This document shows, one piece after another, positions 1 to 9,347 of a stretch of DNA of 64,000 nucleotides. The position numbers and the translations under genes are program-made. The notes under the pieces were generated by a model that saw only the letters and a list, made by a program, of their open reading frames with translations, was not told the origin of the DNA and made no database searches. Location: positions 372,001 through 436,000 of the forward strand of contig NZ_PENI01000004.1 in the NCBI RefSeq assembly GCF_003688995.1. The letters run 5' to 3'. This DNA is from Streptomyces shenzhenensis (GTDB lineage Bacteria > Actinomycetota > Actinomycetes > Streptomycetales > Streptomycetaceae). Numbering within the stretch: the stretch's first letter is position 1; every line of letters starts with the position of its first letter.

Positions 1-1
1 C

Positions 2-3000
2 CCCGAGGTGCATGTCGCCCCCGTCGACGGCGGTCCCGCGCGGCGGCTGACGTACTGGGGGAGCTGGCGCACACAGGTGCGCGGCTGGACCCCGGACGGC
101 CGGGTCCTCGCGCTCAGCACACACGGCCAGCCCAGCCTGCGCCGCAGCTGGGCACGGGCCGTCCCGCTGGACGGCGGACCCGCGGACACCCTGCCGTACG
201 GGCCCGTCGGCGACGTGGCGTTCGGGCCGTGCACCGTGCTGCTGTCCGCCGCGATGGGCCGCGAGGCCGCCTGGTGGAAGCGCTACCGGGGCGGTACGGC
301 GGGCAAGTTGTGGATCGACAGGAACGTCGGCGACGGATCGGGCGCCGGGTCGGGCGACGGATCGGGCGCCGGGGAGTTCGTCCGGCTGCACGAGGACCTG
401 GACGGGAACATCGAGGCCCCGATGTGGGTGGGGGACAGGATCGCCTTCCTCTCCGACCACGAGGGCACCGGAGCGCTGTACTCCTCCCTCGCCGACGGCT
501 CCGAGCTGCGCCGGCACACACCGCTCGACGGCTTCTACGCCCGGCACGCCACCTCCGACGGCGACCGGGTCGTCTACTCCAGCGCCGGTGAACTGTGGCT
601 CCTCGACGACCTGGCGGGCGCGGAGCCGCGCCGTCTCGACATCCGCCTGGGCGGGCCGGGCCTCGACCTCCAGCCGTACCCGGTGAACGCGGCCCGCTGG
701 TGCGGGTCCGCGTCGCCCGACCACACCGCGCGCGGCAGCGCGGTCCTGGTGCGCGGCGCCGTCCACTGGGTCACCCACCGCTCCGGCCCCACCCGCGCCC
801 TCGCCGCACAGCCCGGCGTGCGGGCCCGGCTGCCGCGCACGTTCCGCGCGGACGGCGAGGAGTGGGTGGTGTGGGTGACCGACGCCGAGGGCGAGGACGC
901 CCTGGAGTTCGCCCCCGCGACCGGCCTCGTGCCCGGCGCCGTACCCCGGCGGCTCGCCGCGGGAGAGCTGGGCCGGGTCCTGGAGCTGGCCATGGCACCC
1001 GACGGCAGCCGGGCCGCGGTCGCCGCGCACGACGGGCGGCTGCTGCTCGTCGAACGGGAGACCGGCGAGGTGCGCGAGGTCGACCGCAGCACCGACGGCG
1101 AGGTCTCCGGGCTGGCCTTCTCGCCCGACTCGGCCTGGCTCGCCTGGTCGCACCCCGGCCCGCACCCGCTGTGCCAGCTCCGGCTCGCCCACACCACCGA
1201 CCTGTCGGTCACCGAGGCGACCCCGCTGCGCTTCCAGGACTACGCGCCCGCTTTCACCCGCGACGGCAAGCACCTCGCCTTTCTGTCGAGCCGGTCGTTC
1301 GACCCGGTGTACGACGAGCACGTCCTCGACCTCGCCTTCGTGGTCGGCGACCGCCCGCACCTGATCACCCTGGCCGCGACCACGCCGTCCCCGTTCGGCC
1401 CGCAGCGGCACGGGCGGCCGTTCGAGACCCCCGACCGGGACGAGACCCCCGACAGCGAGGGCACCCCGGCCACCCGCATCGACCTGGAGGGCCTGGCCGA
1501 CCGGATCGTCCCGTTCCCGGTCGAGGCCGCCCGCTACTCCAACCTGCGCGCCGCGAAGGACGGCGTGCTGTGGCTGCGCCACCCGGTGCGCGGCGTCCTC
1601 GGCGCCACCCGGGCCACGCCCGACGATCCGGACCCCAAGACCGAGCTGGAGCGCTACGACCTCGTCCAGCAGCGCATCGAGCATCTCGCCGCCGACGCCG
1701 ACCACTTCGAGGTCAGCGGCGACGGCAAACGCGTCCTGCTGCGGACCGAGGACCGGTTGAGGGTGGTGCCCAGCGACCGGCGGGCCGGTCATGACGACGA
1801 CGGCGACACCAGCGGCACCGTCGGCCTCGACCGGGTCCGGCAGACCGTGGACCCGGTCGCCGAGTGGCGGCAGATGTACGACGAGGCCGGCCGCATCATG
1901 CGCGACCAGTTCTGGCGGCCCGACCTGGGCGGCGTCGACTGGGCCGGGGTCCTCGACCGCTACCGCCCGGTCCTCGCCCGGGTCGCCACCCACGACGACC
2001 TGGTCGACCTGCTGTGGGAGGTGCAGGGCGAACTCGGCGCCTCGCACGCCTACGTCATACCGCGCGGCGGCTACGGCTCCGGCGCCCGGCAGGGCCTGCT
2101 CGGCGCCGATATCTCCCGGCACCCGGACGGTGGTTGGCGCATCGACCGGATCCTGCCCGCGGAGACCTCCGACCCCCGGGCCCGCTCCCCGCTGGCCGCG
2201 CCCGGCGCCGCGGTGCGCGCCGGGGACGCGATCGTCGCGGTCGGCGGCCGGCCGGTCGACCCGATGGTCGGACCCGGCCCGCTGCTCGTCGGCACGGCCG
2301 GGCAGCCGGTCGAGCTGACCGTCTCGCCGGCCGGCGGCGGCGATCTGCGGCACACCGTGGTCGTCCCGCTCGACGACGAGGAACCGCTGCGCTACCACGC
2401 CTGGGTCGCCGACCGGCGGGCGTACGTCCACGAGCGCTCCGGCGGCCGGCTCGGCTATCTGCATGTGCCGGACATGCAGGCGCCGGGCTGGGCGCAGATC
2501 CACCGCGACCTGCGGATCGAGGTGGCCCGCGAGGGGCTGGTCGTGGACGTCCGGGAGAACCGGGGCGGGCACACCTCGCAGCTCGTCGTGGAGAAACTGG
2601 CCCGGCGGATCGTCGGCTGGGACGTGCCGCGCGGCATGCGGCCGCTCAGCTACCCGCTGGACGCGCCCCGCGGGCCCGTGGTGGCCGTCGCCAACGAGTT
2701 CTCCGGCTCCGACGGCGACATCGTCAACGCGGCGATCAAGGCGCTCGGCATCGGCCCGGTGGTCGGCACCCGCACCTGGGGCGGCGTCATCGGCATCGAC
2801 AACCGCTACCGCCTGGTCGACGGCACCCGGATCACCCAGCCCAAGTACGCGTTCTGGCTGGAGGGTTACGAGTGGGGCGTGGAGAACCACGGGGTGGACC
2901 CGGACGTGGAGGTGGTGCAGCGCCCGCAGGACTGGGCGGCCGGCCGGGACACCCAGCTGGACGAGGCGGTCGCGCTGGCGCTGGCCGCGCTGGAGTCGAC

Positions 3001-3031
3001 ACCGGCCAAGACGCCACCGCGGCTGCCGTGA
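2..3031 (+). CDS. Tricorn protease homolog, S41 family (5' end outside window)
   Basis: Large cytosolic serine protease that trims peptides made by the proteasome or other proteases. The frame is open to the left edge, so the GTG at 8 is probably internal and the N-terminus is missing. Order seen (numbered from the GTG): two beta-propeller regions with WD-like repeats (about 1-590), a mixed C1 region, a PDZ-like segment (about 715-770) and the C2 catalytic core. The Ser-His pair of the family charge relay lies in GASHAYV (about 679-680), the nucleophile in FSGSDGD (Ser about 901, followed by Asp for the oxyanion hole), and a Glu in GVENHGVDPD (about 959) matches the last relay residue. All relay positions are kept, so it should be active. 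The visible part is 1007 residues, close to full length for the family. Confidence 0.93.
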   Translation, partial: PEVHVAPVDGGPARRLTYWGSWRTQVRGWTPDGRVLALSTHGQPSLRRSWARAVPLDGGPADTLPYGPVGDVAFGPCTVLLSAAMGREAAWWKRYRGGTAGKLWIDRNVGDGSGAGSGDGSGAGEFVRLHEDLDGNIEAPMWVGDRIAFLSDHEGTGALYSSLADGSELRRHTPLDGFYARHATSDGDRVVYSSAGELWLLDDLAGAEPRRLDIRLGGPGLDLQPYPVNAARWCGSASPDHTARGSAVLVRGAVHWVTHRSGPTRALAAQPGVRARLPRTFRADGEEWVVWVTDAEGEDALEFAPATGLVPGAVPRRLAAGELGRVLELAMAPDGSRAAVAAHDGRLLLVERETGEVREVDRSTDGEVSGLAFSPDSAWLAWSHPGPHPLCQLRLAHTTDLSVTEATPLRFQDYAPAFTRDGKHLAFLSSRSFDPVYDEHVLDLAFVVGDRPHLITLAATTPSPFGPQRHGRPFETPDRDETPDSEGTPATRIDLEGLADRIVPFPVEAARYSNLRAAKDGVLWLRHPVRGVLGATRATPDDPDPKTELERYDLVQQRIEHLAADADHFEVSGDGKRVLLRTEDRLRVVPSDRRAGHDDDGDTSGTVGLDRVRQTVDPVAEWRQMYDEAGRIMRDQFWRPDLGGVDWAGVLDRYRPVLARVATHDDLVDLLWEVQGELGASHAYVIPRGGYGSGARQGLLGADISRHPDGGWRIDRILPAETSDPRARSPLAAPGAAVRAGDAIVAVGGRPVDPMVGPGPLLVGTAGQPVELTVSPAGGGDLRHTVVVPLDDEEPLRYHAWVADRRAYVHERSGGRLGYLHVPDMQAPGWAQIHRDLRIEVAREGLVVDVRENRGGHTSQLVVEKLARRIVGWDVPRGMRPLSYPLDAPRGPVVAVANEFSGSDGDIVNAAIKALGIGPVVGTRTWGGVIGIDNRYRLVDGTRITQPKYAFWLEGYEWGVENHGVDPDVEVVQRPQDWAAGRDTQLDEAVALALAALESTPAKTPPRLP

Positions 3032-3518
3032 GGCCCGGCGACCGCCGGTGCGGTTCCGGGTGCCGTGGCGGGACCCGGGGCCCGGGGTGCGCGGTGTGGG
3101 TGGGGGCGTGAGCCGGGCTGCCGGGTCCGGGGCGGCTGACGTGGCCCGGGGCTGTCCGCGGGGCCGCGCTGTGGTGCGGTCGCGGGGTTCGGGTCGGGGG
3201 TTGCCGGCCCCGGCCGCGGTGCGCTCCCAGGACCCGCAGCACGGGCGGGCCGCCGTGAGGCCCGGGGCGGGGCCGGGGGCGGTTGTGTGGCTCGGGTGGT
3301 GCTGTGGTCCGGGGGTGGGGGCTCGGCTGTGGTGTGTTCCCGGGCGGGCGGGGCTGCCGTGAGGCCCGTGGCGGGGTGGCAGGAGGCGGCGTGCAGGTCG
3401 AGGGCGGTCGTGCGGTCCGGGGTGGCTGGTGGCGGTGGGGGCCGAGGTGCGGATCCGGTCCGGCCGGCCTCGCTACCATGCACCCATAGGAGATCACCCG
3501 GCGTGAGGAGGCACACGC
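3032..3518. other. Intergenic region, G-rich, no gene seen
   Basis: No ORF with a ribosome site or recognisable product lies here. The + strand is strongly G-rich with GGGG runs. The phrase GCCGTGAGGCCCG recurs near 3024, 3251 and 3353, the first copy overlapping the tricorn stop codon. At the right end TACCAT (3474-3479) is a -10-like hexamer that could serve the HIT gene; no good -35 was found. Confidence 0.5.
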
Positions 3519-3887
3519 ATGGCAGCGCAGCGAGCGGACGGCGCGCCGCAGGACGACTGTCTGTTCTGCAAGATCGCCGCGGGGCAGATCCCGGCGACGA
3601 TCGTCCGTGAGACGGAGACCACGGTCGCCTTCCGGGACATCAACCCCCAGGCGCCCACCCATGTCCTGGTGATCCCCAAGGCCCACTACCGCGACGCGGC
3701 CGAGCTGGCCACCGCCGCGCCGACGCTCGCCGCGGACGTGCTCCGCGAGAGCCAGGCCGTCGCCGACGAGGACAAGCTGGAGAGCTACCGCGTCGTCTTC
3801 AACACCGGCAGCGGCGCGGGCCAGACGGTCTGGCACGCCCACGCGCACGTCCTCGGCGGGCGCGGCATGCAGTGGCCCCCCGGATAG
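3519..3887 (+). CDS. HIT-family nucleotide hydrolase (HINT-like)
   Basis: Small cytosolic hydrolase of nucleoside phosphoramidates or adenylates. The 122-residue length is typical of the Hint branch. The histidine triad is in WHAHAHVLGG (His about 105, 107 and 109), and the N-terminal CLFCKIAAGQIPATIV is the usual Hint opening with a CxxC pair. The ATG at 3519 has a strong ribosome site, GAGGAGG at 3505-3511, 7 bases upstream. The RNase Z gene begins 6 bases after the stop, so the two are probably co-transcribed and coupled. The physiological substrate cannot be read from sequence. Confidence 0.93.
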   Translation: MAAQRADGAPQDDCLFCKIAAGQIPATIVRETETTVAFRDINPQAPTHVLVIPKAHYRDAAELATAAPTLAADVLRESQAVADEDKLESYRVVFNTGSGAGQTVWHAHAHVLGGRGMQWPPG

Positions 3888-3893
3888 GGCGCC

Positions 3894-4799
3894 GTGTCCG
3901 TCCGTGAACTGGTGGTGCTCGGCACCGCGAGCCAGGTTCCCACCCGGCACCGCAACCACAACGGCTACCTGCTGCGCTGGGACGGCGAGGGGATCCTGTT
4001 CGACCCAGGCGAGGGCACCCAGCGCCAGATGCTGCGGGCCGGGGCCGCCGCCCACGACCTGAACCGGATCTGCGTCACGCACTTCCACGGCGACCACTCG
4101 CTGGGCCTGGCCGGGGTGATCCAGCGGATCAACCTGGACCGGGTGCCGCACCAGGTGACCGCCCACTACCCGCGCTCCGGGCAGCGCTTCTTCGACCGGC
4201 TGCGGTACGCCACCGCCTACCGGGAGACCGTGGCGCTCACCGAGGCGCCCGTGGACCGCGACGGCACCCTCGCGGTGACCCCCGCGTACACCCTTGAGGC
4301 GCGCGGGCTGTCGCATCCCGTCGAGTCGTACGGCTACCGCCTGGTCGAGCCCGACGGGCGCCGCATGCTGCCCGAGCGGCTCGCCGCGCACGGGATCGCC
4401 GGGCCGGACATCGGGCGGCTGCAGCGCGCGGGCGTCCTCGGGGGCGTGACGCTCGACGACGTCAGCGAGGTGCGGCGCGGGCAGCGGTTCGCGTTCGTCA
4501 TGGACACCCGGCTGTGCGACGGGGTGCACGCGCTCGCCGAGGGCTGCGACCTGCTCGTCATCGAGTCCACCTTCCTGGACGAGGACGTCGAACTCGCCGT
4601 GGAGTACGGGCATCTGACCGCCGGGCAGGCCGCCCGCGCGGCCCGGGACGCCGGGGTGCGGCATCTGGTCCTCACCCACTTCAGCCAGCGCTACCCGGAT
4701 CCGGCGGAGTTCGAGCGGCAGGCGCGGGCCGCGGGCTTCGAGGGGGAGCTGACGGTTGCGCACGACCTACTGCGAGTGCCTGTTCCGAAGCGCAGGTGA
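3894..4799 (+). CDS. rnz: Ribonuclease Z, tRNA 3' processing
   Basis: Endonuclease that removes the 3' trailer of pre-tRNA. A metallo-beta-lactamase fold is shown by [11 protein letters not shown] (His63, His65, Asp67, His68), the early [12 protein letters not shown] loop typical of RNase Z, MDTRLCDG as metal-bridging Asp region and LTHFSQRY near the C-terminus. The 301 residues match the short bacterial form. The GTG start lies 6 bases after the HIT stop without a separate promoter, suggesting coupling. The TGA stop overlaps a GTG at 4796 in the deaminase frame, but that gene probably starts at 4820. Confidence 0.94.
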   Translation: MSVRELVVLGTASQVPTRHRNHNGYLLRWDGEGILFDPGEGTQRQMLRAGAAAHDLNRICVTHFHGDHSLGLAGVIQRINLDRVPHQVTAHYPRSGQRFFDRLRYATAYRETVALTEAPVDRDGTLAVTPAYTLEARGLSHPVESYGYRLVEPDGRRMLPERLAAHGIAGPDIGRLQRAGVLGGVTLDDVSEVRRGQRFAFVMDTRLCDGVHALAEGCDLLVIESTFLDEDVELAVEYGHLTAGQAARAARDAGVRHLVLTHFSQRYPDPAEFERQARAAGFEGELTVAHDLLRVPVPKRR

Positions 4800-4819
4800 A
4801 ACGCCCGTACGATGCTTTG

Positions 4820-5812
4820 ATGCCCCTCCCCAAAGCGGAACTGCACCTCCATATCGAAGGCACGCTGGAGCCCGAGCTGGCGTTTCGGCTGGCCGAGCGC
4901 AATGGCGTGAGACTGCCGTACGCGGACACCGAGGAACTGCGTGCGGCGTACCGGTTCGAGGACCTCCAGTCCTTCCTCGACCTGTACTACGAACTCATGG
5001 CCGTGCTGCGCACCGAGCGTGACTTCGCGGACCTCGCCGACGCCTATCTGGCCCGGGCCGCTGCTCAGGGCGTGCGGCACGCGGAGATCTTCTTCGACCC
5101 GCAGGCGCACCTCGCCCGGGGAGTGGCGATGGACACGGTCGTCGAGGGGCTGTGGCGGGCGCTCGGCAGCAGTGAGCGGAACCACGGCGTCTCCACCCGG
5201 CTGATCATGTGCTTCCTGCGGGACGAGTCCGCCGAGTCCGCGCTGCGCACCCTGGAGGCGGCCCGGTCGCACCTCGACCGGATCACCGGCGTCGGCCTGG
5301 ACTCGGCCGAGGTCGGGCATCCGCCGGTGAAGTTCCGCGCGGTGTACGAGGCCGCCGCGGCGCTCGGGCTGCGCCGGGTGGCACACGCCGGCGAGGAGGG
5401 GCCGCCGGAGTACATCGCCGAGGCGCTGGACGTGCTCGGCGCCGAGCGCATCGACCACGGGTTGCGCTGCCTGGAGGACCCGGCGCTGGTCGAACGGCTG
5501 GTGCGGGAGCGGATCCCGCTGACCCTGTGCCCGCTGTCCAACGTCCGGCTGCGCGCGGTGGACGCCCTGACCGAGCACCCGCTGCCCGCGCTGCTCGACG
5601 CCGGGCTGATGTGCACGGTCAACTCCGACGATCCGGCCTACTTCGGCGGCTACGTCGGCGACACCTTCGACGCGGTGCGCGAGGCGCTCGGCCTGACCGA
5701 GGACCGGCTGCGCGAGCTGGCCCGCAACTCCTTCCTGGCCTCGTTCCTGGAGGACGACGAGGAGCGCAGGGGGCGGTATCTGGCGGAGGTGGACGCTTAC
5801 ACCTTCGAGTAG
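4820..5812 (+). CDS. Adenine/adenosine deaminase family protein
   Basis: Zinc-dependent purine deaminase of the amidohydrolase superfamily (330 aa). The metal-binding HLHIEG is at 9-14, VAHAGEEGP holds the metal His and general-acid Glu, DHGLRC a further His, and SDDPAYFGGY the metal Asp. The strings LCPLSNVRLR and SDDPAYFGGY resemble adenine deaminases (yeast Aah1 type) more than classical adenosine deaminases, so adenine is a likely substrate; this is a family-level inference. ATG 4820 is preferred because TACGAT (4808-4813) sits 6 bases upstream, the pattern of a leaderless transcript. GTG 4796, overlapping the rnz stop, would add 8 residues and is the alternative. Confidence 0.88.
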   Translation: MPLPKAELHLHIEGTLEPELAFRLAERNGVRLPYADTEELRAAYRFEDLQSFLDLYYELMAVLRTERDFADLADAYLARAAAQGVRHAEIFFDPQAHLARGVAMDTVVEGLWRALGSSERNHGVSTRLIMCFLRDESAESALRTLEAARSHLDRITGVGLDSAEVGHPPVKFRAVYEAAAALGLRRVAHAGEEGPPEYIAEALDVLGAERIDHGLRCLEDPALVERLVRERIPLTLCPLSNVRLRAVDALTEHPLPALLDAGLMCTVNSDDPAYFGGYVGDTFDAVREALGLTEDRLRELARNSFLASFLEDDEERRGRYLAEVDAYTFE

Positions 5813-5840
5813 CGGTGGTCAGTTGGCGTCCGCTGAGATC

Positions 5841-5870
5841 CAGCCCGTCCGGCGTTTGAGGACGAGGCCG
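5841..5870. repeat. Dispersed 30-bp repeat, copy 1
   Basis: The 30 bases are an exact reverse complement of 53930-53959 downstream of glyS. Its core, CCGTCCGGCGTTTGAGGAC, is a sequence I recognise as recurring between Streptomyces genes. Here it follows the deaminase gene and runs into a GC-rich stretch. No coding function is seen. Confidence 0.75.
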
Positions 5871-6005
5871 CCAGGCCGAAGCGGGGGTCCGGGGGCGGCA
5901 GCCCCCAGGACGTCGGCAGCAGCACCGGCCGCCAGAAAGCCGGCAGCCGGCGGCCGCCCCGGCCGTCCAGCCGCCCCAGGCGGATCGTCTCGCCGGACGC
6001 GGCCA

Positions 6006-6051
6006 TTGACGCTCGTGATTCGTATATCTAACCTCTGTCTCCATACATGGA
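6006..6051 (+). promoter_or_regulatory. Probable gudD promoter and operator
   Basis: TTGACG (6006-6011) and TAACCT (6029-6034) are 17 bases apart and fit a housekeeping promoter. Just downstream, TCCAT-AC-ATGGA (6040-6051) is an inverted repeat placed where a bound repressor would block initiation. The regulator is not encoded next to it. Confidence 0.5.
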
Positions 6052-6113
6052 TGGCGTCTCTATGGGGAGATGACCCTGCTGACAGCCGGACTCGACCTCG
6101 TGGGAGCCGCCCT

Positions 6114-7409
6114 GTGACCCGGAACCTGACCATCACCGACGTACGGCTGACCCCGATCCTGGTCGCCGACCCGCCGCTGCTGAACACCCAGGGCGTCCAC
6201 CAGCCCTACACGCCCCGCCTGATCATCGAGGTGGTCACCGCGGACGGCAGCACCGGCATCGGCGAGACGTACGGGGACACCAAGTACCTGGAGCTGGCCC
6301 GGCCCTTCGCCGCGCGGCTGATCGGCCGTCAGGTGTCCGACCTCAACGGCCTGTTCACGGTCGCCGACGAGATCGCCGTGGACGCGAACCGGGTGAGCGA
6401 GGCCATCGACGTCGGCGGGCTGCGCGGCGTCCAGACCGCCGACAAGCTGCGGCTGTCCGTCGTCTCCGGCTTCGAGGTCGCCTGCCTCGACGCCCTCGGC
6501 AAGGCGCTGGGCCTGCCCGTGCACGCGCTGCTCGGCGGCAAGGTGCGCGACGCCGTCGAGTACAGCGCGTACCTCTTCTACCGATGGGCCGACCACCCCG
6601 AGGGCGTGGCCGGCGAACGGGACGACTGGGGCGCCGCCCTCGACCCGGCCGGCATCGTCGAGCAGGCCCGGAAGTTCAAGGAGCGGTACGGCTTCACCTC
6701 CTTCAAGCTCAAGGGCGGCGTCTTCCCGCCCGACGAGGAGACGGCCGCCGTCCACGCGCTGGCCCGGGCCTTCCCCGGGCACCCGCTGCGGCTCGACCCC
6801 AACGGCGCCTGGTCCGTGGCGACCGCGCTGACCGTGGCGGAGGAACTCGCCGACGTCCTCGAGTATCTGGAGGACCCCGCGCTCGGCACGCCCGCCATGG
6901 CCCAGGTCGCCGCGGGCACCCAGGTCCCGCTGGCCACCAACATGTGCGTGACGACCTTCGCCGAGATCCAGGAGGCGTTCACCACGGGCGCCGTCCAGGT
7001 GGTGCTCTCCGACCACCACTACTGGGGCGGGCTGCGCAACACCCAGCAACTGGCCGCCGTCTGCCGCACCTTCGGCGTCGGCGTCTCCATGCACTCCAAC
7101 ACCCACCTGGGGATCAGCCTGGCCGCCATGACCCAGGTGGCCGCGACCGTCCCCGACCTCCACCACGCCTGCGACTCCCACTACCCCTGGCAGCCGGAGG
7201 ACGTCCTCACCGAACGCCTCACCTTCACCGGGGGCAAGGTCGTCGTCTCGGACGCACCCGGCCTCGGCGTGGAACTCGACCGCGACCGGCTGGAGTTCCT
7301 GCACCGCCGCTGGGCCGCCGACGACGGCACGCTCAGGGAACGCGACGACGCGGCCGCGATGCGGGTCGCCGACCCCGAATGGGTCACCCCCACCGTCCCC
7401 CGTTGGTGA
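6114..7409 (+). CDS. gudD: Glucarate dehydratase-like, enolase superfamily
   Basis: Dehydrates D-glucarate (possibly also L-idarate) to 5-keto-4-deoxyglucarate in sugar-acid catabolism. The 431 residues and enolase-superfamily layout fit: an N-terminal capping domain with GIGETYGD, the KxK base in FKLKGG, metal-ligand Asp in LRLDPNGAW, ATNMCVTTF, DHHYWGG, and the catalytic His in SMHSNTHLGIS. This His pattern is typical of the glucarate dehydratase subgroup. The GTG at 6114 has GGGAG 7 bases upstream; longer in-frame reading upstream is noncoding repeat. A sugar kinase gene follows 244 bases later, so the pair may serve one carbohydrate route, but the kinase has its own ribosome site. Confidence 0.9.
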   Translation: MTRNLTITDVRLTPILVADPPLLNTQGVHQPYTPRLIIEVVTADGSTGIGETYGDTKYLELARPFAARLIGRQVSDLNGLFTVADEIAVDANRVSEAIDVGGLRGVQTADKLRLSVVSGFEVACLDALGKALGLPVHALLGGKVRDAVEYSAYLFYRWADHPEGVAGERDDWGAALDPAGIVEQARKFKERYGFTSFKLKGGVFPPDEETAAVHALARAFPGHPLRLDPNGAWSVATALTVAEELADVLEYLEDPALGTPAMAQVAAGTQVPLATNMCVTTFAEIQEAFTTGAVQVVLSDHHYWGGLRNTQQLAAVCRTFGVGVSMHSNTHLGISLAAMTQVAATVPDLHHACDSHYPWQPEDVLTERLTFTGGKVVVSDAPGLGVELDRDRLEFLHRRWAADDGTLRERDDAAAMRVADPEWVTPTVPRW

Positions 7410-7653
7410 ACCGCCCTCCACCGAGCCACCCACCGACCACCACCCCGAGGACGACACCGGCGCGACCGAGGGCAGCCTGGTCGGGCCCACCGGATCCGGG
7501 CGCGGCGGGCGGCGCTGTCCCGAGGACGACACCCGGCGCGGAGCGCGTTGCAATGCCCGGGCCCGTGCGCGGCGTCGTCGCGCCCTGAAGGTGAGACCGG
7601 TCACGGAAAAGGGTGCACACTGACTTGATCCGTACCACGTCAGGGAGCACACC

Positions 7654-8796
7654 GTGACCGCGTCCCACGCGATGACCGGAGAGGAACCGGAGCACCTCAC
7701 CCAGCCCCAGCACGGGCAGGTCCACGTCGACCCGCTGGCCGCCCTGCGCGTGCCCGGCGACCCGCCCTGGGACGTCTACCTGACGGGCACCGTCTTCCTG
7801 GACATCATCTTCACCGGGCTCGCCGCGGCCCCCGTACGCGGCACGGAGTCCTGGGCCCGGGGGATGGGGTCGAGCCCCGGCGGGGTCGCCAACATGGCCA
7901 CGGCGCTGGCCCGGCTCGGCCTGCGCACCTCCCTCGCCGCGGCCTTCGGCGACGACCACTACGGCGAGTACTGCTGGGACGCCCTCGCCCAGGGCGAGGG
8001 CATCGACCTGTCCACCTCGCGCACGGTCCCCGGCTGGCACTCGCCGGTGACCGTCTCGATGGCCTACGACGACGAGCGCACGATGGTCTCCCACGGCCAC
8101 GAGCCGCCCCCCGAGGAACCCGCCCCGGACTGCCCACCACCCGCGCGTGCCGCGATCGCGTCCCTGACGCCCGGGGCACGCGCCCCCTGGATCGCCCAGG
8201 CCGCGCGCGAGGGCACCCGGATCTTCGCGGACGTCGGCTGGGACGAGACGGGCACCTGGGACCTGTCCGGGCTGGCCGACCTGGAGCACTGCGAGGCGTT
8301 CCTGCCGAACGCCGAGGAGGCGATGCGCTACACCGGCGCCGGCTGCCCCCGGTCGGCGGCGCACGCGCTGACCGCACACGTACCGCTGGCGGTGGTCACG
8401 CTCGGTGCGGAGGGCGCCTACGCGGTGGACCGGCGGACCGGGGAGACCGCCGAGGTCCCCGCGATCGCCGTGGAGGCCCTCGACCCGACGGGCGCCGGCG
8501 ACGTGTTCGTGGCGGGCTTCGTCACCGGCACCCTGGCCGGCTGGCCGCTGGCCGACCGGCTGGCCTTCGCCGGGCTCACCGCCGCGCTGTCCGTCCAGGA
8601 GTTCGGCGGATCGCTGTCGGCTCCCGGCTGGTCGGAGATCGGGGCGTGGTGGCGCAGGGTGCAGTCGGTCGAGGGCCAGGATCCGGCCGCGCTGCGGCGA
8701 TACGCGTTCCTGGACCGGCTGGTACCGGAGGAGGGCGCACACCCGTGGCCCCGCCGCCGAGCAGTCCCCACAATCGGCTTCCGCCGCTCAGCCTGA
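7654..8796 (+). CDS. PfkB-family carbohydrate kinase
   Basis: ATP-dependent sugar kinase of the ribokinase superfamily (380 aa). GGVANMATALARLG near the N-terminus is the substrate-side PfkB signature. DPTGAGDVFVAGF near residue 280 carries the catalytic Asp and anion hole. An extra 30 N-terminal residues precede the first beta strand. The GTG start has AGGGAG 7 bases upstream. The sugar is not readable; linkage to gudD hints at a sugar-acid intermediate, but that is only context. In the 244-base gap upstream, CCGAGGACGACACC occurs twice (about 7445 and 7531). Confidence 0.88.
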   Translation: MTASHAMTGEEPEHLTQPQHGQVHVDPLAALRVPGDPPWDVYLTGTVFLDIIFTGLAAAPVRGTESWARGMGSSPGGVANMATALARLGLRTSLAAAFGDDHYGEYCWDALAQGEGIDLSTSRTVPGWHSPVTVSMAYDDERTMVSHGHEPPPEEPAPDCPPPARAAIASLTPGARAPWIAQAAREGTRIFADVGWDETGTWDLSGLADLEHCEAFLPNAEEAMRYTGAGCPRSAAHALTAHVPLAVVTLGAEGAYAVDRRTGETAEVPAIAVEALDPTGAGDVFVAGFVTGTLAGWPLADRLAFAGLTAALSVQEFGGSLSAPGWSEIGAWWRRVQSVEGQDPAALRRYAFLDRLVPEEGAHPWPRRRAVPTIGFRRSA

Positions 8797-8819
8797 CCCA
8801 AGAAGCACCCCCGAGCCTG

Positions 8820-9275
8820 TCCCACCGGGCAGATGCAGCGCCCCAAAGGGGCGCGGGGAACGGCGCGACCAGCCACAACGCCGCAGCAGCCGCCCATCAA
8901 CGTACCGGGGCACTCCCGGGGCTGACCTGCCCGAGCCTGTCCCGCCGGGCTGGTGCCAGCGCCCTGAAGGGGCGCGGGGAACTGCGCGACCAGCCACGAC
9001 GCGCCCGCAGCCGCCCAACAACGTACGGGGGCACTCTCGGGGGCGCCCCCGCAACCGCCGGACGGCATCCCGCGGGGAACTGCGCGACCAGCCACAACGC
9101 GCCCGCAGCCGCCCAACAACGTACGGGGGCACTCTCGGGGGCGCCCCCGCAACCGCCGGACGGCATCCCGCAGGGAACTGCGCGACCAGCCACAACGCGC
9201 CCGCAGCCGCCCAACAACGTACCGGGGCACTCCCGGGGCGAACCCCCGCAACCGCCGGACGGCGCACGCAGGGGC
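8820..9275. repeat. 98-bp tandem repeat array built on a dispersed Streptomyces element
   Basis: The motif GGGGAACTGCGCGACCAGCC recurs four times, with its AAC at 8980, 9078 and 9176 (exact 98-base steps) and a diverged copy at 8859. Each unit continues through CAACAACGTACGGGGGCACT and ACCGCCGGACGGC. The same core occurs singly at 29409, 35194, 48845, 48967, 49046 and 53879. ORFs across it in several frames have repeat-like translations and no ribosome site, so I treat it as noncoding. Confidence 0.85.
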
Positions 9276-9291
9276 GAAAAGACTTACGGCG

Positions 9292-9320
9292 TTGTCGGTA
9301 CACCGTCGTACTCTTGGAAT
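9292..9320 (+). promoter_or_regulatory. Possible phoH promoter
   Basis: TTGTCG (9292-9297) and TGGAAT (9315-9320) with a 17-base spacer lie just after the repeat array in the only AT-richer stretch upstream of phoH. It is a weak consensus match. Confidence 0.3.
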
Positions 9321-9347
9321 CGCGAGGCCGCCCTCAGCTACGCGGCC

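Noticed and set aside
4514..4819. N-terminal extension of the purine deaminase back to 4514
   Set aside because: It lies within rnz in another frame and reads as Arg/Gly-rich shadow sequence; family homology begins at 4820.
5823..6113. N-terminal extension of glucarate dehydratase
   Set aside because: It would translate a dispersed repeat and the promoter; a ribosome site supports GTG 6114.
8820..9275. Possible CRISPR array
   Set aside because: Units of 98 bases are repeated in full, with no unique spacers between short repeats and no cas genes nearby.
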